A DNA stretch of 64,000 bases from CAZIZT01 sp964544085 (GCA_964544085.1 CAZIZT010000007.1:62001-126000), one strand, 5' to 3'; positions 48,416-57,211 are shown, counted from the first letter of the stretch. Numbers and translations are program-made. The notes: generated by a model not told the origin, from the sequence alone.

Positions 48416-49264
48416 ATGGCTAAGATCAGAGAGATTGGCGTTGATCAGGTTGAGGAGGCTATCTATAAACTCGCCTTAGCAGCCGCTTACCACCTGCCGG
48501 AGGATGTGCTTGAGGCTGAGAAAAAGGCTTACCAGAAAGAGCAATCCCCGGTTGCAAAGAAGGTGCTGGAAACTATATTTGAAAATGTTAAGATAGCAGC
48601 GAACGAGGAATTTCCGCTCTGTCAGGATACCGGGCTTGCTGTGATATTCCTCGAAGTGGGCCAGGATGTGCATTTTACAGGTGGGTACCTTGTAGATGCA
48701 ATAAACAGGGGCGTTGAAAGGGCATACAAGGACGGTTACCTGAGGAAATCCACCTGCCATCCGCTAACGCGTGCAAATTACGGCAACAATTTGCCAGCAA
48801 TAGTACACACATTTGTTGTGCCGGGTGACAGGGTCAGGATTATATTCGACGCAAAAGGTGGTGGCAGCGAATCAATGAGCAAGGTTCAGATGCTCAAGCC
48901 GGCAGACGGCAGGGATGGAATAATTAAGACAGTGGTTGATTGGGTTATAGAGGCAGGACCCAACCCATGCCCGCCGGTTATTGTTGGCGTGGGGATTGGT
49001 GGGGATTTTGAGCGCGCAGCTGTGATGGCAAAACATGCCACGCTAAGGAAGGTGGGCCAACCAAGCGAGGATCCTGTTCTTGCCGAAATGGAGCAGGAGA
49101 TTCTTAAGGGCATAAACAACTCAGGCATTGGGCCAGCCGGTTTGGGTGGACTGACTACGGCATTGGCGGTGCACATAGAGATGGAGCCCTGCCATATTGC
49201 CACGCTGCCCCTTGGTATCAATATAGCATGCCATGTAAACAGGCACAAAGAGATTGAGCTTTAA
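48416..49264 (+). CDS. Class I fumarase, alpha subunit
   Basis: 282 residues. Iron-sulfur hydro-lyase interconverting fumarate and malate. Cluster cysteines expected in PLCQDTGLAVIFLEVG, KSTCHPLTRANYG and GGGSESMSK with PNPCPPVIVGVGIGG. Matches the TtdA/FumA N-terminal half of two-subunit enzymes. The beta subunit follows 15 nt later. Tartrate dehydratase is a related alternative, but the mdh and Sdh neighbours favour fumarase. Confidence 0.92.
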   Translation: MAKIREIGVDQVEEAIYKLALAAAYHLPEDVLEAEKKAYQKEQSPVAKKVLETIFENVKIAANEEFPLCQDTGLAVIFLEVGQDVHFTGGYLVDAINRGVERAYKDGYLRKSTCHPLTRANYGNNLPAIVHTFVVPGDRVRIIFDAKGGGSESMSKVQMLKPADGRDGIIKTVVDWVIEAGPNPCPPVIVGVGIGGDFERAAVMAKHATLRKVGQPSEDPVLAEMEQEILKGINNSGIGPAGLGGLTTALAVHIEMEPCHIATLPLGINIACHVNRHKEIEL

Positions 49265-49279
49265 GAAAAGGAGAGTGTC

Positions 49280-49840
49280 ATGGCTGAATACAAACTGACA
49301 ACGCCCTTGAGTGATGAGGATATAATCAAACTAAAAGCCGGGGATATGGTTTATCTCTCCGGTGTTGTTTATACAGCACGCGACGCTGCTCATATGCGTA
49401 TGATAAAGGCTTTGGATGAGGGAAAGGACCTGCCGTTTGATATAAAGGGTCAGGTCATATACTACGTGGGTCCATCGCCAGCCCGCCCGGGTAGGCCTAT
49501 TGGATCGGCTGGCCCCACCACGAGCTACAGAATGAATCCGTTTGCCCCAAGGCTTATTGCTCTGGGGCAGAAGGGCATGATTGGCAAGGGTAAAATGAGC
49601 GATGAGGTTAAGCAGGCATGTATTCAGTACAAAGCCTGCTACTTTGCATCCATTGGCGGTGCAGCTGCTGTGGTGGGTCAGGCTGTCAAAGAGGCTGAAA
49701 TTATAGCATATCCTGAGCTTGGTCCCGAGGCAGTGAGACGTCTTGTAGTTGAGGATATGCCGCTGTTTGTCTGCTACGATGCACACGGCGGAGATCTCTA
49801 CGAGATGGCCAAGAAGGAGTGGGCAAACAGATACGCTTAA
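49280..49840 (+). CDS. Class I fumarase, beta subunit
   Basis: 186 residues, the C-terminal half of class I fumarase. LKAGDMVYLSGVVYTARDAAH, IYYVGPSPARPGRPIGSAGPTTSYRM and MIGKGKMSDEVKQACI are family blocks, and the catalytic region is in CYDAHGGDLYEMAKKEW. Pairs with the preceding subunit. Closed by a terminator-like hairpin, then the sdh genes have their own signals. Confidence 0.92.
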   Translation: MAEYKLTTPLSDEDIIKLKAGDMVYLSGVVYTARDAAHMRMIKALDEGKDLPFDIKGQVIYYVGPSPARPGRPIGSAGPTTSYRMNPFAPRLIALGQKGMIGKGKMSDEVKQACIQYKACYFASIGGAAAVVGQAVKEAEIIAYPELGPEAVRRLVVEDMPLFVCYDAHGGDLYEMAKKEWANRYA

Positions 49841-49874
49841 GTCTTGGTAAATATTATAAGCAGGATAATTTGAG

Positions 49875-49898
49875 GGGGCGTTTACATACAAACGCCCC
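49875..49898 (+). terminator. Probable terminator after the fumarase genes
   Basis: GGGGCGTTT (49875-49883) pairs with AAACGCCCC (49890-49898), six-base loop, followed by the moderately T-rich GTTAGTTTCTTG. Confidence 0.6.
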
Positions 49899-49907
49899 GT
49901 TAGTTTC

Positions 49908-49936
49908 TTGACAGAGAATTAGTTATGTAGTAAGCT
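49908..49936 (+). promoter_or_regulatory. Possible sdh promoter
   Basis: TTGACA at 49908-49913, 17-base spacer, TAAGCT at 49931-49936. The -10 is poor (three matches), so the call is weak; the consensus -35 after a terminator is the main support. Confidence 0.4.
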
Positions 49937-49966
49937 TGTAAAAAAAATTTAGAGAAAGGGGGTTGA

Positions 49967-49990
49967 GGCTGCACAAAACGATGTGCAGCC
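49967..49990 (+). promoter_or_regulatory. Stable hairpin in the sdhC leader
   Basis: GGCTGCACA / TGTGCAGCC, a nine-pair perfect stem with loop AAACGA, ending 10 nt before the sdhC ATG (50001) and just before its GAGAGG ribosome site. No T run follows, so it is not a standard terminator. Confidence 0.7.
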
Positions 49991-50000
49991 GAAGAGAGGT

Positions 50001-50378
50001 ATGGATTGGTATAGAGGACGTCCGCACCATATTCAGTACAAGTGGCACGAGGGGTTCGTAGCTTGGATATTCCACAGGATTACGGGCCTGCTGCTTATCC
50101 TGTATCTGTTCATGCACCAGTGGGTAATTTCAACGCTTCAGAACCCGAAAACCTTCGATGCTGCGATGGGAGTTCTTGAGAGTCCTTTTTTCAAGCTTCT
50201 TGAGATTGGCTTATGGCTCGTTGCGTCCTATCATGCTATAAATGGTTTAAGGGTTATCCTGGTTAACTTTGCCGGGGCTGCTGAGAGAACCAATTACAAG
50301 GGCAATGTATGGATCTTCTGGACAATCTTTGCCATCGTGTTTATTGCTGGCGCCATACCCATGCTTATGTACCTGTAA
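50001..50378 (+). CDS. sdhC: Succinate dehydrogenase cytochrome b subunit SdhC
   Basis: 125 residues, three membrane helices. HRITGLLLILYLFMHQWV has the first haem/quinone histidine region and SYHAINGLRVILVNF the second. GAGAGG lies 3-8 nt before ATG 50001; an in-frame GTG at 49983 is inside the leader hairpin. First gene of the sdhCDAB set for membrane succinate oxidation or fumarate reduction. Confidence 0.9.
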   Translation: MDWYRGRPHHIQYKWHEGFVAWIFHRITGLLLILYLFMHQWVISTLQNPKTFDAAMGVLESPFFKLLEIGLWLVASYHAINGLRVILVNFAGAAERTNYKGNVWIFWTIFAIVFIAGAIPMLMYL

Positions 50379-50399
50379 CCAAAGGAGGTATTTGTCAAA

Positions 50400-50771
50400 A
50401 TGATGTACATGAGAGGCTTTATCGATAGGTATCAGGGAAGCGGAAAAAGCGGAGACTTCAACTGGCTATTTCAAAGGGTTTCCGGAGCTGCCTTGCTGGT
50501 CCTTCTGCTGGGTCACTTCTTTATAGAGCACTTTGCCGGTGTTCCTATCGACTATCAGCATGTTGCTGCAAGACTCGCATCAACCGGATGGAAGCTGTTC
50601 GATTTAACCTTCGTTGTGTTTGCACTATTCCACGGTATAAACGGTGTTTTTATGGTTATTGAAGACTATGTGCATTCCGGCTGGAGGGTTTTCTGGAAAG
50701 CATTCTTCTGGGTTGCCGGTGTGCTTTATTTGGTGCTGGCTGCCGTAACTATACTGTCGTTTAAGGGATAA
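50400..50771 (+). CDS. sdhD: Succinate dehydrogenase membrane anchor SdhD
   Basis: 123 residues, three membrane helices (about 28-45, 68-90, 98-120). LLLGHFFIEHFAG and FALFHGINGVFMVIED carry the histidines expected for haem and quinone sites; W of the FNWLFQRVSG opening is typical. AAGGAGG precedes the start by about 11 nt. ATG 50400 and ATG 50403 are adjacent alternatives. Confidence 0.88.
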   Translation: MMYMRGFIDRYQGSGKSGDFNWLFQRVSGAALLVLLLGHFFIEHFAGVPIDYQHVAARLASTGWKLFDLTFVVFALFHGINGVFMVIEDYVHSGWRVFWKAFFWVAGVLYLVLAAVTILSFKG

Positions 50772-50794
50772 AAAAAGCAAGGAGGTTTTGGATA

Positions 50795-52606
50795 ATGGAT
50801 ATTCAGTATAGATTCGAAGTTTTTGATGTGGTTATCGTTGGTGCCGGTGGAGCCGGATTAGCGGCGGCCGTTCAGACCGGTCTTGCGAAGCTTAAGACGG
50901 CTGTTGTGACTGAGGTGTACCCAACAAGGTCACACACGGTTTCCGCTCAGGGTGGTATAGCTGCGGCAATTGCCAATATGGATGAGGATTACTGGATCTG
51001 GCACATGTACGATACGGTTAAAGGATCCGACTATCTGGGCGACCAGGACGCCATTGAAGAGTTCGTCAAAAACGCGCCCATTGCTATATACGAGCTTGAG
51101 CACTGGGGTGTGCCCTTTTCAAGGAACGAAAACGGAACGATCTACCAGAGGGCATTCGGAGGGCAGACCAGGAACTTTGGTGAGTCAATAGCACACAGAA
51201 GCTGCGCTATTGCTGACAGATCGGGTCACGCCCTGCTGCATGCACTCTTTGAGCGTACCTTGAGGCCAGATGTTTCGCCCTACATTAGTTACTACTCTGA
51301 GTATCTGGCTCTGGAGCTCTTCAGAAATCCGGAGACTGGTAAGGTTTACGGTGTGCTTGCATGGGATATGGTGAATGGCGGGCTACACGCTTTCTTTGCC
51401 AAGGCTGTTATCTTCGCTACAGGTGGTAGCCTTAGAAACTTCAGAACCAACACAAATGCTCACATCAATACCGGCGATGGGCTGTACATGGCGCTGAAGG
51501 CTGGTATCCCCATAGAGGATCCGGAGTTTATTCAGTTCCATCCTACAGGCATCTACGGCGTGGGTAACCTGATTACAGAAGGTGTCAGGGGTGAGGGTGG
51601 TTACCTGATAAACTCCGAAGGTGAGCGTTTCATGAAACGCTATGCACCTCATGTTCTTGACCTTGCCTCAAGGGATGTTGTCTCAAGAGCTATGGCAATG
51701 GAGGTAAGGGAAGGTAGAGGTGTAGGTCCGAAGAAGGATCACATCTTGCTGAAGCTCGATCATCTTGGTGAGGAGCTCATCAAGAGCAAATTGATAGGTA
51801 TCTGGGAGCTTGCGTACAAGTTTGTCGGTGTTGATTGCACCAAGGATCCTATTCCGGTCGAGCCAACAGCCCATTACCAGATGGCAGGAATACCAACCAA
51901 TATCAAGAGTGAAGTTGTCGTCTGGGATGGCGAGAAGGACGTACCTGTTCCGGGCTTCTACGCATGCGGAGAGTGCTCCTGCCAGTCCCTGCATGGTGCC
52001 AACAGGCTTGGAACCAACTCCCTTATTGACCTTGTGGTAAGCGGCAAGCAGGCAGGCCAGAATGCTGCAAGGTACATTATCGAAGAGGATGCGCCGGCTC
52101 CATTGCCACCCGATGATTTCTGGGCAGAAAAGCACGGCAAGGAGACGGTTGAGAAGATAAAAGAGCTCTACGACGGAGATGCAGGTGAGTACAAGTATCA
52201 GGATATTTTCTATCCGCTGAGAGACTCCATGCAGGAGAACATGAGCGTCTTCAGAACAGAAGAGGGACTCAAGAAAGAACTGAAGATACTTGACGAGCTT
52301 ATGGAGAAGTTTAGCAAAATGGGTGTGGCAGACAAGAGCCTGCACTTCAACAGCGAGCTTGTTGAGTACTTTGAGCTGAGATCGCTTCTTACCATATCAA
52401 AGATAGAGACAATGGCTGCTTTGAACAGAACGGAGAGTCGCGGCGGCCACTACAGAGAGGATTTCCCTGAGAGGGATGACAAGAACTGGCTGAAACATAC
52501 GCTCGTTTATCTCGACGAGAAAGGCGAAATCAAATTCGATTACAAACCCGTCAGGATGAAGGGAAGAACGGCACCAACATTTGAACCCAAGAAGAGGGTT
52601 TACTAA
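50795..52606 (+). CDS. sdhA: Succinate dehydrogenase flavoprotein SdhA
   Basis: 603 residues. FAD motif VVIVGAGGAGLAAAVQ, the His for covalent FAD in TRSHTVSAQGGIAAAI, and catalytic blocks EFIQFHPTGIYG, TEGVRGEGGYLIN and PTAHYQMAGIPTN. ACGECSCQSLHGANRLGTNS is the C-terminal substrate-site signature. Normal length. Catalyses succinate/fumarate interconversion at the membrane. Confidence 0.97.
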   Translation: MDIQYRFEVFDVVIVGAGGAGLAAAVQTGLAKLKTAVVTEVYPTRSHTVSAQGGIAAAIANMDEDYWIWHMYDTVKGSDYLGDQDAIEEFVKNAPIAIYELEHWGVPFSRNENGTIYQRAFGGQTRNFGESIAHRSCAIADRSGHALLHALFERTLRPDVSPYISYYSEYLALELFRNPETGKVYGVLAWDMVNGGLHAFFAKAVIFATGGSLRNFRTNTNAHINTGDGLYMALKAGIPIEDPEFIQFHPTGIYGVGNLITEGVRGEGGYLINSEGERFMKRYAPHVLDLASRDVVSRAMAMEVREGRGVGPKKDHILLKLDHLGEELIKSKLIGIWELAYKFVGVDCTKDPIPVEPTAHYQMAGIPTNIKSEVVVWDGEKDVPVPGFYACGECSCQSLHGANRLGTNSLIDLVVSGKQAGQNAARYIIEEDAPAPLPPDDFWAEKHGKETVEKIKELYDGDAGEYKYQDIFYPLRDSMQENMSVFRTEEGLKKELKILDELMEKFSKMGVADKSLHFNSELVEYFELRSLLTISKIETMAALNRTESRGGHYREDFPERDDKNWLKHTLVYLDEKGEIKFDYKPVRMKGRTAPTFEPKKRVY

Positions 52607-52625
52607 AGGTGAGGAGGGGTAAATA

Positions 52626-53348
52626 ATGGCATTGAATGTTGGAGATAAAGTAATTTTTAAGATTTTCAGGTATGATCCCGAAAAGGACAAGGCGCCTTAT
52701 TACAAGGATTATGAAGTTACCATCACCAGAAAAGGTATGATGGTGCTTGATGGGCTCAATCAGATAAAATGGGAGCAGGATCCAACTTTGAGCTACAGAA
52801 GGAGCTGCAGAGAGGGCGTTTGCGGATCCGATGGCATGAACATTAACGGTATGAACACAGTCTCATGCATGTCTCACATCGAGGACTACAACTCCAACGT
52901 GCTGGTTATTAAGCCCCTGCCCGGTTTTCCTATCGTGAAGGATCTGGTCTGCGACTTCGATGACTTCTTCAACAAATACTACGCCGTGAAGCCCTATCTG
53001 ATTGAGAAGACCCCTCCTCCGGGAAGGGAAAGACTGCAAAGTGTGGAAGATAGAGCCAAGCTGGATGGCTTGTATGAGTGTATCCTGTGCGGATGTTGCT
53101 CCAGTTCCTGTCCATCCTACTGGGCTGATCCGGATTATCTTGGGCCATCGGCTCTACTCAATGCTGCAAGGTTTGTTATGGACACAAGGGATGAGGGGTC
53201 AGACGAAAGGCTCGATGCCGTCAACAGCATTCACGGCGTATGGCGCTGTCACACGATTCTCAACTGTATACACGCATGCCCGAAAGATCTCAACCCCACG
53301 AAGGCTATATCGATGCTTCAGAAGGAGATTCTCAAGCGCAAATTCTAA
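52626..53348 (+). CDS. sdhB: Succinate dehydrogenase iron-sulfur protein SdhB
   Basis: 240 residues. Plant-type [2Fe-2S] cysteines in SCREGVCGSDGMNINGMNT with VSCM; the [4Fe-4S] and [3Fe-4S] ligands in ECILCGCCSSSCPSYWAD and ILNCIHACPKDLNPTKAI. Passes electrons from SdhA to the quinone. Closed by a strong terminator at 53372. Confidence 0.97.
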   Translation: MALNVGDKVIFKIFRYDPEKDKAPYYKDYEVTITRKGMMVLDGLNQIKWEQDPTLSYRRSCREGVCGSDGMNINGMNTVSCMSHIEDYNSNVLVIKPLPGFPIVKDLVCDFDDFFNKYYAVKPYLIEKTPPPGRERLQSVEDRAKLDGLYECILCGCCSSSCPSYWADPDYLGPSALLNAARFVMDTRDEGSDERLDAVNSIHGVWRCHTILNCIHACPKDLNPTKAISMLQKEILKRKF

Positions 53349-53371
53349 AAGAGACTGGCAACATCGTAAGT

Positions 53372-53402
53372 GGGGCTCTCCGCTCAGGAGAGCCCCTTTT
53401 TT
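53372..53402. terminator. Strong terminator between sdhB and convergent xseA
   Basis: GGGGCTCTCC (53372-53381) pairs with GGAGAGCCCC (53387-53396), five-base loop, then six T. xseA, on the other strand, ends inside it, so it may serve both. Confidence 0.9.
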
Positions 53403-54718
53403 GCTATTTGGTCAACGGTCGAGACGATCTGTCCCCCTGAGAGAACAGTTGTGATTGTATCTCCTTTTTTTAAGGAAGCAGGATCCCGCAGCGCTCTACC
53501 CTCTTGATCGAAGGTTATGGAGTAGCCCTTTTTGAGTATAGACATAGGACTTAAATTCTCTATCTGTTTTGCAAGAAACAAGAGCCTCTTCTCAGATTCG
53601 GCAAGCTTCCTATCAATGCCCCTTTTTATAAGTTTTTTTGAAAATTCTACCCTCTGTGCATAGCTGCTGAGTCTGGCTGTGGGGCTGTTGCGGACAACGG
53701 TCGCCCTTAGCATCTGGAGCTTGCTTTCATAGCTGATCAATCGACGATGCATGTAGGAGTTTATGCGTTCGGCTATATTGTCAAGATAGAGCATTCTTTC
53801 GTTTATGAATCGCACAAGTCTTCGCGAAAGGTTCATGGTTGAGAAAAGTGCAAGGCTGTTTTCCTTTTGATGTATGACGCGAAGCATGCCGCTGTTAATG
53901 GAAGATTTCAACATAGCGAGCTTCTCAGACAGTTCTTTTCTGGACTTTGTTAAAAGCTCGGCAGCTGCCGAGGGTGTCTCAGCCCTGAGGTCCGCCACAA
54001 AATCGCACAGGGTAAAGTCTATCTCATGGCCTATGGCGCTTATGGTTGGGAATTTCACATTATAGAAAGCCAGCGCTACCTCGGGGTCGTTGAATATCCA
54101 GAGATCCTCGCTTGAACCACCGCCGCGGGTCAGGACAACAACGTCGATCTGCTCGTTGATGGCGTTGATATCCTCAAATGCCCTCAGAATAGAGCTTTTT
54201 GCCTCCTGTCCCTGTACAGCCACCGGATAAATCAAAAGTTCAAAGCTCGCAGCTCTTCGTTTAACGATGTTTATTATGTCTTTCACCGCTGCACCGGTTG
54301 GGCTTGTGATGAGTATTACCCGTTTGGGGTGTGCGCTAATAGGCCTTTTCCTGTCAAAGTATCCCTTTTCTTTAAACTCACGTTTTAGCTGCTCAAGATC
54401 GAAGAAGCGTTTCCCCCTACCCACCGGTTTGATGTGCTCAGCCACTATCCTGTACTCACCACCCTTTATGTAAAGACTCAGCGAGCCGTAGATAATCACA
54501 TTCTCACCGTTTTTAGGTATGTATTTCAGCGAGCGTAGCTTGCTTTTGTAAACGATTACACCTATCGACGCCTCCTCATCCACGAGGGAAAAATAGAGAT
54601 GGCCCGTGTATGAGTATCTTAGCGACGAGACCTCCCCCTGAACCCAGATGCCGTAGAAGTTGGATTCGAGCAGATCTTTGATCAGCCGGGTTACCTGGCT
54701 TACGGTATAGATTTTAAT
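53384..54718 (-). CDS. xseA: Exodeoxyribonuclease VII large subunit, apparent AUU start codon
   Basis: 444 residues from ATT 54718. Nuclease that cuts single-stranded DNA. The N-terminal OB domain has KIYTVSQVTRLIKDLLESNF, WVQGEVSSLRYSYTGHLYF and the core VILITSPTGAAVKDI, VVLTRGGGSSEDLW, AIGHEIDFTLCDFVADLRA. Upstream the frame is closed by two stops (TAATAA) and contains no ATG, GTG, TTG or CTG before the conserved start; the first standard one, GTG 54583, would remove 45 residues including most of the OB domain. ATT 54718 has GGGAGG 8 nt before it and overlaps the ruvA stop. The small subunit xseB is not in the window. Confidence 0.86.
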   Translation of the reverse strand: MKIYTVSQVTRLIKDLLESNFYGIWVQGEVSSLRYSYTGHLYFSLVDEEASIGVIVYKSKLRSLKYIPKNGENVIIYGSLSLYIKGGEYRIVAEHIKPVGRGKRFFDLEQLKREFKEKGYFDRKRPISAHPKRVILITSPTGAAVKDIINIVKRRAASFELLIYPVAVQGQEAKSSILRAFEDINAINEQIDVVVLTRGGGSSEDLWIFNDPEVALAFYNVKFPTISAIGHEIDFTLCDFVADLRAETPSAAAELLTKSRKELSEKLAMLKSSINSGMLRVIHQKENSLALFSTMNLSRRLVRFINERMLYLDNIAERINSYMHRRLISYESKLQMLRATVVRNSPTARLSSYAQRVEFSKKLIKRGIDRKLAESEKRLLFLAKQIENLSPMSILKKGYSITFDQEGRALRDPASLKKGDTITTVLSGGQIVSTVDQIAKKGLS

Positions 54719-55292
54719 TGCGCGACCCTCCCAAAACCTTGAGTGCTTCTTTTATTAAGCCTTCTATGGATATGTCGGGTTTTTTCGAATATATCTCCTC
54801 AACAACCCTGGATGCCTTATCGGACGCAAAACCCATGTTTTTTAAAGCTTCAGCAGCATCCATTACCATATCGGGTTGTGTTTCCTGTTCGGGTAGCTTT
54901 GATGAAAGCTCCACAATGATGGAAAGGGCGGTTTTTTTGCCAATACCCGGTATGCTGGTGAGGGTTTTCTCATCTCTTGTGGCAACGGCTCGCTGAAACT
55001 GCTCCACGGACAGGGTTGAGAGCACAGAGAGTGCTGTTTGAGGTCCAATTTTTGATATTTTGCGTAACTCGTTGAAGAGTTTCCTTTCCGTTTCTGTGGC
55101 AAAACCATACAGCTTCAGGCTTTTTTCGCCTATCACAAGCTCGCAGAAAAGCCTGCAGCGATTACCCGTTTCGGGCAGTTTCATTTGTGTTGACAGCGGT
55201 ATCTGTACCCTCAGGTAGAAACCAGAAACATCCACCACGGCAACAAGGGATTCCTTCTTTACGAGCCTGCCTTCCACAGCATAGAACATCAC
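54714..55292 (-). CDS. ruvA: Holliday junction branch-migration protein RuvA
   Basis: 192 residues. MMFYAVEGRLVKKE opens the OB domain; the two helix-hairpin-helix motifs are in ELRKISKIGPQTALSVLS and LTSIPGIGKKTALSIIVELS. C-terminal domain with EALKNMGFASDKASRVVEEI contacts RuvB. ruvB and ruvC are not in the window. Overlaps lapB by 4 nt and xseA by 5 nt. Confidence 0.95.
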   Translation of the reverse strand: MMFYAVEGRLVKKESLVAVVDVSGFYLRVQIPLSTQMKLPETGNRCRLFCELVIGEKSLKLYGFATETERKLFNELRKISKIGPQTALSVLSTLSVEQFQRAVATRDEKTLTSIPGIGKKTALSIIVELSSKLPEQETQPDMVMDAAEALKNMGFASDKASRVVEEIYSKKPDISIEGLIKEALKVLGGSRN

Positions 55293-56428
55293 ACTATCTC
55301 CACCTTCAATCTATCCCACTGCCTGCACTTGGGGCATCTGAAGGAGAGCGTGTATGTGGAATAGCCGCAGCTTGTACAGGTATAACGGACCTCTTTGAGC
55401 CTTTCGTTGGCTATGAGCTCAACTATCATCTCCGGCAGGTTTTCCTTGTGCGCCTCTATCAGGCGCTTCAAGATATTCTGGGATTTTACACCGAGTTTTA
55501 TAAGGCGCCTGTAAAGCGATACGGCTCGTTTCTTCTGGCCTATATCAAAGAGCTGATTTGCGCAGAAGTAGAGTATGTAACGATCCTTGGGCATGGCGAC
55601 AAGCAGCTTCTTTATCGTTTTTTTCAACCTTTCCACATCCTGCATCCTGTTCAAAGCGATATTTGCAAACTCAGGCGCAAGTATACAGGCTCTCTCCCAG
55701 TGTTTATAGGCTTTGTCCACCTCACCAAGCAGCATACACACATCGCCGAGGTGTATCAGGGCATCCACGCACTGTTTGTTTATCTTCAGCGCTTTTTCAA
55801 GGTTTTTCTTTGCCTTTACAAGGTCATTTTCTTTCAGTTTCTCCTTGCCCAGTTCTGCATAGATATGTGCAAGCCTTTCATCATCGTTGCTTGAGAAACG
55901 CTTGTGCCATTCAAGGGCATTTTCCCAGTCGCGCGAATCCTCGTACACTTCGTAGAGCAGTTTTCTTGCCTGCATGTTTTTTGGATCGATCGAAAGTGCT
56001 GTTTTGAAGTGCTTTTTAGCCCTGTCGTACAGCCCGGCTTTCCTGTAATCGACGCCTATTGTGATATTGAGCTCCAGTTTTTTTTCCTTGCTTAAGCGTG
56101 ACTTGGTTAACAGGCTTCTGTGTATCATTAATGCACGGTTTATTTCTCCCTTTTTTCGGAAGAGGTTGCCTATGCTTATATAAATATCGATAAGGTCTGG
56201 TTCCATCTTTACCGTTTTGGTAAGCTCCATGATTGCCTTGTCGGTGTCGTCCTCGATGATGTAGTTGACGCTCTTCATGTAGCTTTCCAGTTTCTCTTTA
56301 TCCAGGGCGTCTTTGTGTTTCTTTCTAAGGCAGAGGAGGTGTGTAAAAAAGCCGCCCATCATAAATGTGAGTATAGCAACAAATACCTGTCTGTATTGGT
56401 GAAGAATAGAGATTATGTCGATGTTCAT
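55289..56428 (-). CDS. lapB: LPS assembly regulator LapB (YciM)
   Basis: 379 residues. One N-terminal membrane segment (about 12-28), TPR repeats through about residue 340 (AIMELTKTVKMEPDLIDIYISIGN, AKKHFKTALSIDPKNMQARKLLYE, NLEKALKINKQCVDALIHLGDV), and a C-terminal zinc-ribbon with CTSCGYSTYTLSFRCPKCRQW. In enterobacteria it couples LPS amount to LpxC proteolysis by FtsH. Preceded by a lapA gene, the normal order. The ftsH gene is partly in the window at the far right end. Confidence 0.92.
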   Translation of the reverse strand: MNIDIISILHQYRQVFVAILTFMMGGFFTHLLCLRKKHKDALDKEKLESYMKSVNYIIEDDTDKAIMELTKTVKMEPDLIDIYISIGNLFRKKGEINRALMIHRSLLTKSRLSKEKKLELNITIGVDYRKAGLYDRAKKHFKTALSIDPKNMQARKLLYEVYEDSRDWENALEWHKRFSSNDDERLAHIYAELGKEKLKENDLVKAKKNLEKALKINKQCVDALIHLGDVCMLLGEVDKAYKHWERACILAPEFANIALNRMQDVERLKKTIKKLLVAMPKDRYILYFCANQLFDIGQKKRAVSLYRRLIKLGVKSQNILKRLIEAHKENLPEMIVELIANERLKEVRYTCTSCGYSTYTLSFRCPKCRQWDRLKVEIV

Positions 56429-56431
56429 GGG

Positions 56432-56725
56432 CTATTCTTTTGTAAGGGTTAGCTGCCTGAGCTGGGCTATCTCCTCCTTGAGAGCTTTAATTTCCTTATT
56501 TTTCTCCTTCAGCTCCTTCTTGATGGAGAGTTCATCCACAAACATAAAAAACCAGCCTATGAAGATGCCTATGAACACCGAGATGAACACGACAAGCCAC
56601 AGCGGCATGTTTTCGAACTTCACAGTTAGATAGGTCACACTCACAAGCTGGTTGTTGTAGACAATAAACAAACCCAGCATGGCAAGAACAAGTATGAGCA
56701 GAATAATTCTAATTGTCTTCATCAT
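56432..56725 (-). CDS. lapA: LapA-domain membrane protein
   Basis: 97 residues, two membrane segments (about 5-22 and 42-62), then a charged coiled coil (SIKKELKEKNKEIKALKEEIAQLRQ) in the cytoplasm. DUF1049 family; partner of LapB in lipopolysaccharide control. Its start overlaps the HIT gene by 4 nt; lapB follows after 3 nt. Confidence 0.88.
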   Translation of the reverse strand: MMKTIRIILLILVLAMLGLFIVYNNQLVSVTYLTVKFENMPLWLVVFISVFIGIFIGWFFMFVDELSIKKELKEKNKEIKALKEEIAQLRQLTLTKE

Positions 56726-57210
56726 ATCGCTCCGTTAAACACCTTTTTTATTTTTTCATAGGTCTCCTCGATGGCTTCCGAAATGACCTTTGTGTCTGCA
56801 ATGACCGGCATGAAGTTTGTATCTCCATTCCAGCGCGGCACGATGTGTATGTGGATATGGTCATCTATGCCAGCGCCGGCTGTCCTGCTGAGATTCATAC
56901 CCAGATTAAAGCCATCGGGTTTGAGCGCCCGCCTGAGCGCTTGCAGGCTAAGGTTAACCAGCTTGAACATGTCCAGCTGCTCTTCGTCGCTGAGTTCTAC
57001 TGGGTCCCCAACATGTCTGTTGGGCACAACCATTATGTGGCCAGCATTGTACGGATATTTGTTCATTATTACGAACGAAAGCTCCGAACGCGTAACAACA
57101 AGATGCTCGTTGTCGTTTCTGGAGCTGAATGCCCTGCAGAAAACGCAACCATGCTCTTTCTTGTCCGATAGGATATACTTGATGCGCCAGGGCGCCCAGA
57201 GCCTTTCCAT
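56722..57210 (-). CDS. HIT-family hydrolase (AP4A-type)
   Basis: 162 residues. Starts MERLWAPWRIKYI, the typical opening of the AP4A phosphorylase/HIT subgroup. A CVFCRAF cysteine pair lies at about residue 25, then VPNRHVGDP and the catalytic triad HIHIHIVPRWNGDTNFM. Cleaves nucleoside phosphates such as AP4A. Lies one base after paaK and overlaps lapA. Confidence 0.9.
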   Translation of the reverse strand: MERLWAPWRIKYILSDKKEHGCVFCRAFSSRNDNEHLVVTRSELSFVIMNKYPYNAGHIMVVPNRHVGDPVELSDEEQLDMFKLVNLSLQALRRALKPDGFNLGMNLSRTAGAGIDDHIHIHIVPRWNGDTNFMPVIADTKVISEAIEETYEKIKKVFNGAI

Positions 57211-57211
57211 T

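Noticed and set aside
53384..54583. Shorter xseA from GTG 54583
   Set aside because: The conserved OB-domain beginning is encoded upstream in the same frame without a stop until TAATAA before the AUU.
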